Positions 1-8,729 of a stretch of 64,000 nt of DNA are shown here, piece after piece; positions within the stretch are counted from its first letter, which is position 1, and each line of letters starts with the position of its first letter. Both the position numbers and the translations under genes were made by a program. The DNA is from an uncultured Rhizobium sp. (GTDB taxonomy: Bacteria > Pseudomonadota > Alphaproteobacteria > Rhizobiales > Rhizobiaceae). Below the pieces are notes generated by a model, which searched no databases, was not told where the DNA came from, and saw only the letters and a list, made by a program, of their open reading frames with translations. The DNA is taken from positions 1-64,000 of the forward strand of contig CAMFIE010000013.1 in assembly GCA_945952315.1 (NCBI GenBank). Reading direction: 5' to 3'.

Positions 1-352
1 GCGCATCAAGGTTGAGCTGGTTGGAGTTCCACCAGTTCCGGCCATGCCATTCCGGCACGAGCGTGGCGGTAACGCCGATGAAGCTCAAGCCCTTGGCAAC
101 TCCGGCATATGTGCCGCGCAGGCGTTCCCACTTCACTCCTTCGAGCACCAGATCATAAAGGTTCGGCACATAGGGAGTGAGCATGCCAAGCCCGTATTCC
201 CAGACCAGAAACGGCAGGAAGGAAGGCAATGGAAGCTGCTTTGCCCGCGTGACGAACGTAACCACAGCATTGATCTCCTGCCATGAAAGCGCGCGTGCCT
301 CCTCGAAAGCCATTTCGAGAAGCCCGGCATCTCGCGGAAGCAGCGATGTCAA
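1..352 (-). CDS. Phage tail protein I (P2 gpI-like), 5' part of gene, truncated by window
   Basis: An open frame without stop runs from a TTG start at 352 to the window edge, about 117 residues. It begins TSLLPRDAGLLEMAFEEAR and continues with LPSFLPFLVWEYGL and YDLVLEGVKWERLRGTYAG, which is typical of P2 gpI baseplate proteins that link the baseplate wedge to the tail fibre. The TTG overlaps the stop of gene J as TTGA and has a GGGAG ribosome site about 8 nt upstream, so the rare start is well supported. In P2-like phages the tail-fibre gene follows, here presumably just outside the window. Confidence 0.85.
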   Translation of the reverse strand, partial: MTSLLPRDAGLLEMAFEEARALSWQEINAVVTFVTRAKQLPLPSFLPFLVWEYGLGMLTPYVPNLYDLVLEGVKWERLRGTYAGVAKGLSFIGVTATLVPEWHGRNWWNSNQLNLDA

Positions 353-1230
353 AATGCTCTCCCTTTGAGAACGAGGGTAATATTACCCAGCGCCAGTGCC
401 TCATGCGGCGCGGCAGTAGCATCCAGCGAAGAAGGCGATGGCACGACGCGGTGGACACCTGACGTCACCAGTTTCGATTGCCACCAGGAAACTGCGAGAT
501 CACGACCCAGAGCCTGCTCTTTTGCCCAGGCTGCGCGAAGCTCAGCTTCGGCACGGCTTACCGTTGCGTCATCGGCGTTCGGCAAAATCCAGATGTCCGC
601 TACGATATTGATGACGCGAAGCACCGCAGAAGCGACCAAGAATTCGTCATTGGCAAGCTGAACATCATCGGCAACCAGCGCCGCCCTCACCTTCGCCAAA
701 AGGTCTTGGCTGGCGATACCGTTCACTTCAGTCGAGAAAATTGCCACATGGATCACTGGGCTTCTGCCGTTGCGGTAGACCTCTACGCTCTTCACGCGAA
801 GGTCTGTTGCCATGGCAATTGCCTTGTAACGCTCCTTCGGACCACCCGTGGAACGACCCTGAATGGCAAGGATGACACGGCTTTTCAGGCGATCATCCAG
901 CTCACCGGCAAGCCTGGTTACGCCGTAAAATGCAGCGAGGTGCTCAAGGACGCTTCCGGTTGCAAAGGCGAGAAGGCTTGCCCTTGCCGCATCATTGATA
1001 CGGGCGCGGGCATTCAGCTCGCGATAGCTTTCGGCCTCGCCGATGATCATTGCCGGATCAGTTTCCAGCATCGACATGTCATAGGCCGGAAGGTTTCTGT
1101 CCGGGTTTTCGGCACGCACCCGCTCCCAGATTTCCTGAAATCTGGTCTTGTATCGGGCAAAGATCGCCTCATAGGAGAGGCTTTCAATAACGGTCGGTGC
1201 AGGCAGCAATGCCAAATCAAGTTCGCTCAT
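349..1230 (-). CDS. Baseplate assembly protein J (P2 gpJ-like)
   Basis: 293 residues. The N-terminus (LDLALLPAPTVIESLSYEAI) and the block ETDPAMIIGEAESYRELNAR are hallmarks of the gpJ baseplate wedge family, which forms the baseplate rim of contractile tails together with gpW and gpI. It starts 4 nt inside the end of the gp25-like gene (ATGA overlap) and its stop overlaps the TTG of gpI, so W-J-I form a translationally coupled block as in P2. Assignment rests on family resemblance and synteny. Confidence 0.9.
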   Translation of the reverse strand: MSELDLALLPAPTVIESLSYEAIFARYKTRFQEIWERVRAENPDRNLPAYDMSMLETDPAMIIGEAESYRELNARARINDAARASLLAFATGSVLEHLAAFYGVTRLAGELDDRLKSRVILAIQGRSTGGPKERYKAIAMATDLRVKSVEVYRNGRSPVIHVAIFSTEVNGIASQDLLAKVRAALVADDVQLANDEFLVASAVLRVINIVADIWILPNADDATVSRAEAELRAAWAKEQALGRDLAVSWWQSKLVTSGVHRVVPSPSSLDATAAPHEALALGNITLVLKGRAF

Positions 1231-1622
1231 TGTTCAACCTGAATGCCTGATTGAAGAAACCGAAGGCCGAAAGATAAATGCCGTTCGACTGTGAGATCAC
1301 CGAACTGCGCCCGAGGCCGGAAATCTGCCTCGATCATCAGCGCGGCATGCCCGAGCCGGAGCGCTTCAACGCTTCCGTTGAAGCTGATCCGCCTGATGCG
1401 TAAGCGCGGCTCCCAGAGATCGATGGCCGTTGCCACCAGTTGCTGCCATGCCACAAAGAGCTGGGGCTTCATCCGCCGCCCGAGCAGTTCGAGAACACCG
1501 CCGCCAAACTCGCGGCGCATGCACCGGCTGCCCATGCTCGTTCCGAGAATGACTTCAACGGACTGAAGCGTGGACTGGAGCGGGCCGATGATGCGACCGG
1601 TGTTGCGATCAATCCCCGTCAT
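1227..1622 (-). CDS. Baseplate protein W / gp25-like lysozyme-fold protein
   Basis: About 131 residues from ATG 1622 (MTGIDRNTGRIIGPL). The opening, followed by QSVEVILGTSMGSRCMRREFGG, matches the P2 gpW / T4 gp25 family of baseplate wedge proteins; the conserved core normally reads R..RPEFG, here RREFGG. The longer frame that starts at 1754 is arginine-rich and overlaps the preceding small gene, so the internal ATG is preferred. It lies between gpV and gpJ as in P2. It acts in the virion baseplate. Confidence 0.88.
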   Translation of the reverse strand: MTGIDRNTGRIIGPLQSTLQSVEVILGTSMGSRCMRREFGGGVLELLGRRMKPQLFVAWQQLVATAIDLWEPRLRIRRISFNGSVEALRLGHAALMIEADFRPRAQFGDLTVERHLSFGLRFLQSGIQVEQ

Positions 1623-1794
1623 TTCCGGCGCTTTCCTTGCCGCGCTTTTCCGCCGCCTTGGCTTCCACCGGCGTGATGCGGCCCATCGCGAGATCGTAAA
1701 GCGCACGATCATCGGAAAGCGCGACGATGCGGTTCGGCGGCACGGGCTTTCCATCGACGCACCCGATATCGGGCGCGACCTTGTACTGTCGCAT
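1609..1794 (-). CDS. Small phage protein between gpV and gpW
   Basis: 61 residues (MRQYKVAPDIGCVDGKPVPPNR). The coding frame is packed between gpV (12 nt upstream) and the gp25-like gene, whose ATG lies 14 nt inside its 3' end, so it is probably translated as part of the baseplate operon. An AGGAGAAAA ribosome site precedes the ATG. No catalytic or membrane motif is visible and I do not recognise the family. Confidence 0.7.
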   Translation of the reverse strand: MRQYKVAPDIGCVDGKPVPPNRIVALSDDRALYDLAMGRITPVEAKAAEKRGKESAGNDGD

Positions 1795-1806
1795 GGATTT
1801 TCTCCT

Positions 1807-2400
1807 TTAGATGGGCGGCTCGGTCTTGTCTGACCCTACGAAAACGCCGCCGTGAATGTGGGTCTTGCCGATATCCTTTTCGTCGTGGCGGACTTTACCG
1901 CCAGTCTGGGAAAAGCCTTCGGCGTCAAACGTCCAGTTGACGCCACCGATCTCAATAGAGAGCTGACCGTGCGTGATCTTCACGGTAACGGAACCAATCT
2001 CGATAGTGAGCTGACCGGGCGTGGCCTTGACGGTGACACCGCCAGCCGAGAACACATTGGCTGCCAGATCACCGTTCGGCGACGGATGGAGCGCATTGTA
2101 TCCGGCCCGGATCATGAAGCCCTGACGCGGATCACCGTTCGGATTGACCACGCCGACAACCTGGCCAACTTCAAGCGGGATCGAGGTCTTTCCGCTTTCC
2201 GGATGTGGGTACCAGGGCGAGAGGAACTGCTTGCCGTTTCGTTCGCCAAGCAAAAGGCGATACCCCTTTTCCGCATCGACGACATGAACGGGGCCAACCT
2301 TCATCGCCCGACCGACAAGGCTCTTCAGAGACTGCAATTCATTGTGCATCGACACGAAGGACTGGACGATCTTTCGCGCTTCGGCATTCGGATCATTCAT
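1807..2400 (-). CDS. Baseplate spike protein V (P2 gpV-like)
   Basis: 197 residues. The N-terminal OB-fold region (GPVHVVDAEKGYRLLLGE, then VVGVVNPNGDPRQGFMIRAG) and the C-terminal beta-helix repeats (TPGQLTIEIGSVTVKITHGQ), ending in GKTHIHGGVF, are characteristic of gpV central spikes. The terminal His-rich stretch resembles the metal-binding apex of P2 gpV. In contractile phages this trimer sits under the baseplate and pierces the outer membrane. Its start overlaps the stop of the upstream gene by 8 nt. Confidence 0.9.
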   Translation of the reverse strand: MNDPNAEARKIVQSFVSMHNELQSLKSLVGRAMKVGPVHVVDAEKGYRLLLGERNGKQFLSPWYPHPESGKTSIPLEVGQVVGVVNPNGDPRQGFMIRAGYNALHPSPNGDLAANVFSAGGVTVKATPGQLTIEIGSVTVKITHGQLSIEIGGVNWTFDAEGFSQTGGKVRHDEKDIGKTHIHGGVFVGSDKTEPPI

Positions 2401-3172
2401 AGGTCACACCATCAATCTCAAGTCCGACCGTGGCCGTTTCCGGAATACCGCTTTCATCTTCATGGCCGAGCGAAAGCAGGGCATCGCGGGCAAGGAACAG
2501 CCTCGACTGGAGCTTCACATGATCGGACAGGTCCGATTCCTGATCGAGCATGTCACGCCAGACGCGAGCGATTTCCGCGTAACCGGCGTCACAATCCGCC
2601 TCGAGGAGCGCCAGCCCCTTTTCGATCGTCGGGACGATGCCCGCACCAAGCTCCGGCTCGGCCATGACAGCGAGCGAAACTTCCGTCAGGCGAGAGGCGT
2701 GTTTTCTGCCGGTGTCGGGATCTGCACCCCGGAAATCCTGTATCTGCTCGACATCCTGCACCAGCTCCATGAAGAGATCAGCCCAGGGGGAGTTTGCATC
2801 TGAAAGCGCTGCTCGCCACTGTCGATCCATGATGTTGAGCACGGCCTCAAGAGCTGCATCCGTCTCGCCGATCGCCGCCATGACGACACTGCCATCTTCG
2901 GCGGTGATCTCTTCGGCGACGGCCACGGCTGCATGCACCATGACTGTAATGGATGTGCTGCGCCCCAGCAGCGAGCAATCTTCCTGACCGCCCTTCGTCT
3001 GCTTGGCAAGCTCCACCGAAAAGACGAGAAAGGGCCTCTGACCATCCTTCAGGATCTCCGGCAATGCTTCAATCCGGCTGTCGAATACCGAATTGCCCGC
3101 AAGCGTCTTGCCGCGCACGGCCTCGACCACCGCGATCTGGATAAGCTGGCGAACGATACTCACGGCAATCAT
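2393..3172 (-). CDS. Phage structural protein, candidate tail terminator or completion protein
   Basis: 259 residues, mixed alpha/beta, no membrane segments. The N-terminus (SIVRQLIQIAVVEAVRGKT, then DSRIEALPEI and FLVFSVE) resembles minor tail or tail-terminator proteins that follow the head-tail joining gene in many siphoviruses and myoviruses. It overlaps both neighbours (ATGA with the gene at 3169-3546). The function is inferred from position only. A central helical insert, rich in Glu and Ala, makes it longer than gpU-type terminators. Confidence 0.6.
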   Translation of the reverse strand: MIAVSIVRQLIQIAVVEAVRGKTLAGNSVFDSRIEALPEILKDGQRPFLVFSVELAKQTKGGQEDCSLLGRSTSITVMVHAAVAVAEEITAEDGSVVMAAIGETDAALEAVLNIMDRQWRAALSDANSPWADLFMELVQDVEQIQDFRGADPDTGRKHASRLTEVSLAVMAEPELGAGIVPTIEKGLALLEADCDAGYAEIARVWRDMLDQESDLSDHVKLQSRLFLARDALLSLGHEDESGIPETATVGLEIDGVTYE

Positions 3173-3546
3173 ATCCTCGAAAGATAGGCAATCTCGACAT
3201 CGAGAGCGAGCCGCCCAAGGCGCGAAACCCGGTAGAGTTCCGGAGCGGAAACACTCGGAGCCACGCGGCGGATACGGTCACCTTCGCGCAACTTGTAGGG
3301 AAGCAGACCCGTCTTGAAGCTGATCGAGCAGCGCTCTGTCTGGCCCGCGAGATCAGAGGATCGCGCCTCGATCATTCTTTCCAGATCCGGGCTTGTTTCA
3401 AACCGGACCCGAAGCATCGTGGCGGGTCTGCCAGCGTCCGCATTTTCCGCCATCTTCCCCGCGACCATCGGAAGCACCTCAACTGTCTCGCCGAGTTGCT
3501 CGCGATTGTAAGACGGCAGGAAGCCGCGAACGCCATTCAGGTCCAT
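3169..3546 (-). CDS. Phage head-tail joining protein (FII-like position)
   Basis: 125 residues (MDLNGVRGFLPSYNREQLGE). It lies two genes downstream of the major capsid protein, where lambda has FII. The predicted beta-rich C-terminus (LREGDRIRRVAPSVSAPELYRVSRLGR) would fit a connector protein. No decisive motif is visible and the call is mostly synteny. Confidence 0.55.
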   Translation of the reverse strand: MDLNGVRGFLPSYNREQLGETVEVLPMVAGKMAENADAGRPATMLRVRFETSPDLERMIEARSSDLAGQTERCSISFKTGLLPYKLREGDRIRRVAPSVSAPELYRVSRLGRLALDVEIAYLSRI

Positions 3547-3561
3547 TGCAGCACCGCCAAA

Positions 3562-3858
3562 TCAGGCAGTCTGGGACGGGTCGGCACCAGTGGCACCATT
3601 GCCACCATCGCCCGCATCCTTGGCAGCCTTGCCGCGCTTGCCGGACTTCTGATCGGCATCAGCACCATCTGCGGCCCCATCGACAGCCTCCGGCGCTTCG
3701 GCTTCATAGGCAAACTTGTCGTGAATAAGGTGGCGACCGTAATCCTCGGGCACCTCGACGGCCTCGTGCGGGCCGACTTCAATGTCATTTTCGGTACCCA
3801 TTGCAGCCGCGGCGAGAATGCCACCAGAGGCCAGGGCAATAAACATGGTCGATTTCAT
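3562..3858 (-). CDS. Small acidic phage protein downstream of capsid gene (FI-like position)
   Basis: 98 residues. After a hydrophobic N-terminus (MKSTMFIALASGGILAAAAMG) comes a conserved-looking core, EVPEDYGRHLIHDKFAYEAE, and then a low-complexity Ala/Gly/Asp tail. Lambda FI, a packaging accessory protein, occupies the same position, but similarity is not obvious. The hydrophobic start could be a weak signal peptide or the true start could be the Met in MGTEND. The 107 bases between this gene and the capsid gene hold nothing recognisable. Confidence 0.6.
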   Translation of the reverse strand: MKSTMFIALASGGILAAAAMGTENDIEVGPHEAVEVPEDYGRHLIHDKFAYEAEAPEAVDGAADGADADQKSGKRGKAAKDAGDGGNGATGADPSQTA

Positions 3859-3965
3859 GGGAAAACACCTTCTGTTGCCACACCAGGTGGCGAAATCCTG
3901 TCGGGAGATGCCGCCCGCTCACACGGGCAGCATCGGTTCTATCGTCATGCCGGCGAATGATCAGA

Positions 3966-4976
3966 TCAGGTGAGCGTCAGGCGGCGCAGCGTCTTCGGAC
4001 GCGTGCAGATCGAGATCGGGTTGGACTGGACTTCCAGATCGTAGCCCTTGTCGTTCGGCTTCGGCATGGCCTTGGCATAGAACGGCAGACCGGGCGTGTT
4101 GACCGTGGCGTTGTAATCCGCCGGAGCAAAGCGGGTGATGTAGAGTTCCGGCACGCCGACAATGGCAACGCGGGCTTCGTCATCGGCAATGTAGGGCGCG
4201 CCGAGATCAGCGGTCGCCTTCTTGCCGGTCCGGTAGCGTTCCCAGATCGCGCCACCGAACTCGAACTTATCCGGCACATCCTGCCGGAGCACCTGCGCGC
4301 CCGAGCCATAGAGGAAGGTGTCGCGCACAGACTTGTGCCGCCAGAGCGCCTTGTGGAAGGCGCGACCGGTGAAGATATGGAGGCCGCCGTAAGGCTCATC
4401 CAGATCATCTTCGATCCCGTAGACCACATCCTGGAACAGGCCGCCCACATCCGTGCTGTCGACATCGAGTTCCAGCGAAATCGCGTTCGGAACAGCAATG
4501 CCGAAGGCGGTATAGAGGTTATGAATGACCTTGCCGGACTTCGAGGTGATGATGCCCTTCAGGGCACCGACCCGCTGATGTTCAAGCGTCATGGTCATGT
4601 CCTGCGCATGGCGCTGCGCCTTGCGGACCACGCGATCCTCGACTACTTCAGCCGCGTTTTCCGAGCCGAATGCACGCACATTCTGCGTTTCCTCGGCAAG
4701 CACGGACTCGTTACGCTCGAAATGCGGAACCTCGAATGGAATGCGGTCGCGATTGTCATCGCCAACCGTTTCACCCGGCCCGCCGCGCTTGGACGGTTCC
4801 ACCAGCGAAAGCTGGCCATCGCGCAGTTCGACAGAAACCACCGTCGTGGTGATGCTGTCTTCCTCGAACAGGCCAGTGGCAGAAACCTGACCCGGACGGT
4901 AGGTTCCAAGATTGACGGCAGCCGTCAGTGTTTCCAGGCTGAACGGATCGCCTGCGAGTGCATTTGCACCGGACAT
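3966..4976 (-). CDS. Major capsid protein (lambda gpE-like, HK97 fold)
   Basis: 336 residues. The blocks FEVPHFERNESVLAEE, a helix ending in HAQDMTMTLEHQRVGALKG, and a C-terminal region with YIADDEARV and TVNTPGLPFYAKAMP are diagnostic of the lambda E capsid family. It follows the decoration protein by 12 nt, as D precedes E in lambda. It would form the icosahedral shell processed with the S49 protease encoded upstream. Confidence 0.93.
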   Translation of the reverse strand: MSGANALAGDPFSLETLTAAVNLGTYRPGQVSATGLFEEDSITTTVVSVELRDGQLSLVEPSKRGGPGETVGDDNRDRIPFEVPHFERNESVLAEETQNVRAFGSENAAEVVEDRVVRKAQRHAQDMTMTLEHQRVGALKGIITSKSGKVIHNLYTAFGIAVPNAISLELDVDSTDVGGLFQDVVYGIEDDLDEPYGGLHIFTGRAFHKALWRHKSVRDTFLYGSGAQVLRQDVPDKFEFGGAIWERYRTGKKATADLGAPYIADDEARVAIVGVPELYITRFAPADYNATVNTPGLPFYAKAMPKPNDKGYDLEVQSNPISICTRPKTLRRLTLT

Positions 4977-4988
4977 GTTGATACCTCC

Positions 4989-5354
4989 TTATCGGGCTTT
5001 GATGTGAACGGCGCGCAGCTGATCGAGCTTGGCAGCCCGCTTGGTGGCGTCGTTGACGGTGGAATGGAAAATCAGCATCGGTGCCTTGACCTCGGCGAGG
5101 TTCGAGATCACCAGCGCCTCGACATCAGCCGAGGTCGCGTCCACCGGCTCAGCCAGCACGGCAATGGCGGTTTCCGCGCCATCCGCACCGGTATCCGGCG
5201 ATGCCTTGTATTTCTTCGACACCGCGATGCGACCGAGCACAGTCCCGGCGTCCAGCTTTCCCGCGCCTGCCACGATGGTGACAACGTCACGGGAAAGGGT
5301 GCCTTCGTCCTCAGTGAGAACGAAGGCGAGTTTGCGAGGGGCTTCCTTGACCAT
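4989..5354 (-). CDS. Head decoration protein (lambda gpD-like)
   Basis: 121 residues, close to lambda gpD (110). The segments LAFVLTEDEGTLSRDVVTI, AGKLDAGTVLG and AIAVLAEPVDATSADVEALV match the family that trimerises on the expanded capsid to stabilise it. It is placed directly before the capsid gene. An AAGGAGG ribosome site lies upstream of the ATG. Confidence 0.93.
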   Translation of the reverse strand: MVKEAPRKLAFVLTEDEGTLSRDVVTIVAGAGKLDAGTVLGRIAVSKKYKASPDTGADGAETAIAVLAEPVDATSADVEALVISNLAEVKAPMLIFHSTVNDATKRAAKLDQLRAVHIKAR

Positions 5355-5365
5355 TTCAGGCCTCC

Positions 5366-5920
5366 TTACTTCGCGTTGAGAGCGCGGCGCTTGGCAAAGA
5401 CCGCACTCGGGTTGAGGCCGGAGGGCGCGTCAGCCTTGGCCGTGGATGCCTGCGGCGTGGTAAGGGCCGCTGCATGAATGCGGCGTTCCTCATAGCTTGC
5501 AGCGGGCTGATTGGAGGGCGCAGCCGGAGCGGTTGCCCCAGCCACATTGGCGGTGATGAAGGCTGCGACCGCCTCGGCAGACATGGTCGGCGAGCTGAGC
5601 GCCAGATCCATTGCCGCCTTCATCCGGCGACCGTCACCGGCAATGCCTTCAGATGCGAGCACCGCAGCAAAGCGGTCGGTCGCAGCCTGGTAGCCAGCCT
5701 GAAAGCTGGCATCGGCACTCACCGAGGCGGCCGGAACGTTTGCAACTGCACCGGCAATCGCCTCGCGGACTGTTTCGGATGCGGTGGCGAGAACGGACGC
5801 ATTCTCATCCGCCGTAAGCACCGCAGGGGCTTCAAGCCCCGGTTCTGCCGAGGGATCGACAGCCGGGATCGGTCCGGACCGCACAGCGGCCAGAACCGAC
5901 GACAGTATCGTGGTTTTCAT
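5366..5920 (-). CDS. Head protein, probable scaffold (Nu3-like position)
   Basis: About 184 residues from ATG 5920 (MKTTILSSVLAAV). Ala/Pro-rich and helical, lacking catalytic motifs, with a basic C-terminus (NPSAVFAKRRALNAK). It lies between the S49 head protease and gpD, where lambda makes the Nu3 scaffold from the 3' end of gene C; here it is a separate gene starting 5 nt after the protease stop. Basic C-termini bind the capsid in other scaffolds. The longer frame from 5986 overlaps the protease and is not preferred. Confidence 0.65.
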   Translation of the reverse strand: MKTTILSSVLAAVRSGPIPAVDPSAEPGLEAPAVLTADENASVLATASETVREAIAGAVANVPAASVSADASFQAGYQAATDRFAAVLASEGIAGDGRRMKAAMDLALSSPTMSAEAVAAFITANVAGATAPAAPSNQPAASYEERRIHAAALTTPQASTAKADAPSGLNPSAVFAKRRALNAK

Positions 5921-5924
5921 GGAT

Positions 5925-6845
5925 TCAACTCCGGTTGACTTCTTTGAGGAAGGCATCGAAGGCGATCGCCGGATCGCCGATCGCATCGATCAAGCCAAGC
6001 GAAAGAGCTTCCTTGGCGCTGTAGGCATCGGCCTCAGTTTTCAGAACATCGGCCTTGGTGATCCGGCCCCGGCGAGCCTTTGCCACCACATCTGCGAAAT
6101 CGTTTCGCATTTCTTCCGCCTGGGCACGCCAGCGATCGGCAAGGTCGGGCGGAAGCGGCTCATAGGGATTGCCCTGCGCCTTCACGGCCCCTGCCCGGAT
6201 GATCGTCACGTCGATCCCGTCATTGCTGAGCTGCTTGCTGTAATCGGCATGCAGCATGATGACGCCGATCGAGCCTGCGCCGCCGTATTTCGGGGCGATG
6301 ATCTGGCGCGCCTGACTGGCAAGCAGATAGCCAGCGGAATAGGCGAAATCGGTCAGGATCGAGATCGTCGGCTTCTTTTTCGAGAGATCGGCGATCATCT
6401 GGGCGGTTTCGAAAGCGCCGGAAACCTCGCCACCGTAGCTGTCAACCTCGAAGGCAACGCCCTTGATCTCGGGTGCCTTATAGGCGGTCGCAACCTGCGC
6501 CATGATCCCCTCATAGGAGGTGACCCCGGAAGACTTGCCGATAAAGCTGCCCTTGTGGACAAGCGTGCCCTCGATCGGGATCAGCGCGACACTGTTGATG
6601 ACCGCGAACGGATAACGACCCACGCTCTGATAGGCGCGACCGACCGGATCGCTGACACGCCCCATCACAGGGCGACCGTTGGCGAAGGCTTGGTGCGCGA
6701 CCGGCGTAACATCGGAGTTCACGATCACCGACGCACCAGCAATCCGATCGCCAAATCCGTTCAGAAACGCGTGGGCCTTGCGCTCATCATAGAGCAAAGG
6801 GGTATTGAACACGCGCTCGGCGACGTGCCCCATATGTCCATTCAT
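5925..6845 (-). CDS. S49 family head maturation protease (lambda gpC-like)
   Basis: 306 residues. SppA/ClpP-like fold: the block ALIPIEGTLVHKG near residue 90, GGEVSGAFETAQMI, the catalytic serine in DFAYSAGYLLASQARQI, and GAGSIGVIMLHADYS. Phage members cleave scaffold and portal or capsid during prohead maturation. It is shorter than lambda gpC (439) because the scaffold is encoded separately. It lies between the gpW-like gene and the scaffold. Confidence 0.92.
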   Translation of the reverse strand: MNGHMGHVAERVFNTPLLYDERKAHAFLNGFGDRIAGASVIVNSDVTPVAHQAFANGRPVMGRVSDPVGRAYQSVGRYPFAVINSVALIPIEGTLVHKGSFIGKSSGVTSYEGIMAQVATAYKAPEIKGVAFEVDSYGGEVSGAFETAQMIADLSKKKPTISILTDFAYSAGYLLASQARQIIAPKYGGAGSIGVIMLHADYSKQLSNDGIDVTIIRAGAVKAQGNPYEPLPPDLADRWRAQAEEMRNDFADVVAKARRGRITKADVLKTEADAYSAKEALSLGLIDAIGDPAIAFDAFLKEVNRS

Positions 6846-6857
6846 GGTGAGGTTCCT

Positions 6858-7127
6858 TCAATAGCGAAAGCGCATCCGGCGTGTCGGAACGGCGCATCCA
6901 TTCTGGCGACGGCAGGCCCGATCGAGCCTGTCGATTTCGGCTTCAAGCGCCTTCATGTTGGCAGGCGAAAAGCGGACGGTTTCGCGGGTAACCGGCGACT
7001 GAAGCGAGAACTCTTCGACATTCTCCCCCGCGATAATGCGGATGCGGACAAGCTCCAGTGCGGATTTCAGGGCGCAAGGATCGTCGGCATCTACTTCGAT
7101 ACGGTTGATTGTGACCATCCGCGTCAT
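6858..7127 (-). CDS. gpW-like head-tail connector
   Basis: 89 residues. The C-terminal half (FSPANMKALEAEIDRLDRAC, then RRMRFRY) resembles lambda gpW, which has a short strand pair, a helix and a basic tail ending in an aromatic residue. Lambda W fills the portal bottom after packaging. Here the gene follows the portal gene instead of preceding it. Its ATG shares one base with the portal stop (TGATG). Confidence 0.7.
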   Translation of the reverse strand: MTRMVTINRIEVDADDPCALKSALELVRIRIIAGENVEEFSLQSPVTRETVRFSPANMKALEAEIDRLDRACRRQNGCAVPTRRMRFRY

Positions 7128-8729
7128 CAGGCGTGATCCTTTTCCGTCTTCTCGGTGCTTGCGTCCGGGTCACCAGCAGGCTTGCTGCCGACCTTGCGCT
7201 CGAAGGGCGAAACCATTCCCGCGTCCACATATCGCTGGTGAATGCGCTGGTTTGCCTCAAACACCTCATCGGCATCCTGCCCAAGCGCAGAGGCTTCCAC
7301 CTCAAGGGCGCTGGTGCCGTTCATGATCCGCTCACCGGCGGCCTTCGCAGCCTTCCAATCGTCAGCTGTGGGCTTCGACGGACCTATGCAGGTCGCCCAA
7401 AGCACCAGATCGCGATTGGCCGCATAGGCTTCGACGCCGCCCTTGAACGGGATCAGCCCTTCATAGATCTGCTCATCGAGCCAGCTCGCATAGGGAGTCA
7501 GCACATGCGGCGCTGCAATCCGGTCCGTGCGCCGTGTCGCGATCGGCCAGATCGAGGCGTTTTCCATCATGGTGCTCGCATAGGTCGCGGCGGTATAGTC
7601 GAGCGTATAGCCGCCATAGCTCACACCAAGTGCGCGCGCCGTCTCGCGGTGCAGCGATCCGGAAAACGGCAGATAGTCGCGACCCGGCACCTTGGCGGTC
7701 TCGATCCCGAGCTTTTCGCCCGGCGCGAGCTGCGAAATCCCCGCCCCCGGCCCCATCCGAAGCTCAGCTTCGGCGGCTCGATCGAGCTGCGCCTTGTAAT
7801 AGTCGAGGAAGTCCCCGGCGAGTTCGCCGCCTTTTGCCGTGTCGGAATCCTTCATGGCCTCGAAGGCCTCGAACACTTCGGCGGTCGGTCGATCGCTGGT
7901 GATCGTGATCGCATAGATCGTCTGAAGGAACGCCATCTGGGCGGTCGCATCGTCGAGATTTTCTGCCATCAGCAATTTGCGGAAGGTGCTGGCGAGCGGC
8001 GTCACGCCGCGCACATCCTCCGGCGAGAAGGGATCGAAGGCATGCATCACAAGCTGACGGCCTTCAGCATCGCGAGCGAGGTAATCCCGCTTTTGGATAA
8101 GGCCAGAAGCGCGCTCGGTGAAGCGATAAGCGACAGGTCGCCCGACCGGATCATGGATCACACCCTGAAACAGGCCTTCCACTTCGTTCGTGTCCTGCAC
8201 CAGGCGCTGCGGCGATACCACTGAGAACTTGGTACCAGTCTGGACACCGGCAGGCCGCTCAGATCGGCGAAGATACGAGATCACTCCGAAGCTTTCGCCA
8301 TAGGCCATCCAGTTGCGCATACCGAGATCGGTCTGTTGCGCCCCCGTTGAACTTGCCCTGAAGATGGAATTCGGCGGCGTTCCAGTACCACGGATTAAAC
8401 CGGGACTTCACCAGCTTGATCCAGTCAGCAGCCTCCTTCTGGTCATAACCGAGAAGCGACAGATTGGGCTGCGGATTGATCGTCAGAGCCGTGCCGATCG
8501 TGTCGGCAATGATCTGGTCGGCAACACCGCGCAGGCGACCGCTGTTCTGCAGCATATCCATGGCAAGACCAGCCGCACGCGCCCAGACCCGGCGTACCTC
8601 GTCACGGTGCTCCCGCAAGGAAGCAGGCCGCGCAGCGATGACGCCGGACTGGCTGTCGCGCAGATAGGAAGCCTGGCGACCGGCTTTCACACGGACGCGC
8701 GGCTTGTCCTTTACCGCCTGTTCTTCCAT
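7127..8729 (-). pseudogene. Portal protein (lambda gpB-like), split by a +1 frameshift
   Basis: Two overlapping frames together encode a lambda-type portal. The first (8729 to stop at 8259) is portal-like through residue 128 (SRFNPWYWNAAEFHLQGKFN) and then turns to unrelated sequence. The second (stop at 7127) resumes as GAQQTDLGMRNWMAYGESFG. They join if one base is removed from the G5 run (C5 at 8341-8345 on the plus strand), giving exactly 533 residues, the length of lambda gpB. The second piece alone would start at ATG 8320. Either the prophage portal is inactivated or the base is a homopolymer sequencing error. Confidence 0.88.

Noticed and set aside
3957-5477. 506-residue plus-strand frame opposite capsid and decoration genes
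   Set aside because: Antisense of the well supported lambda-like D and E genes; no domain or ribosome site, wrong strand for the operon.
8259-8345. Programmed frameshift in portal
   Set aside because: No stimulatory structure or known precedent for gpB; a single-base indel in a G5 run explains it more simply.
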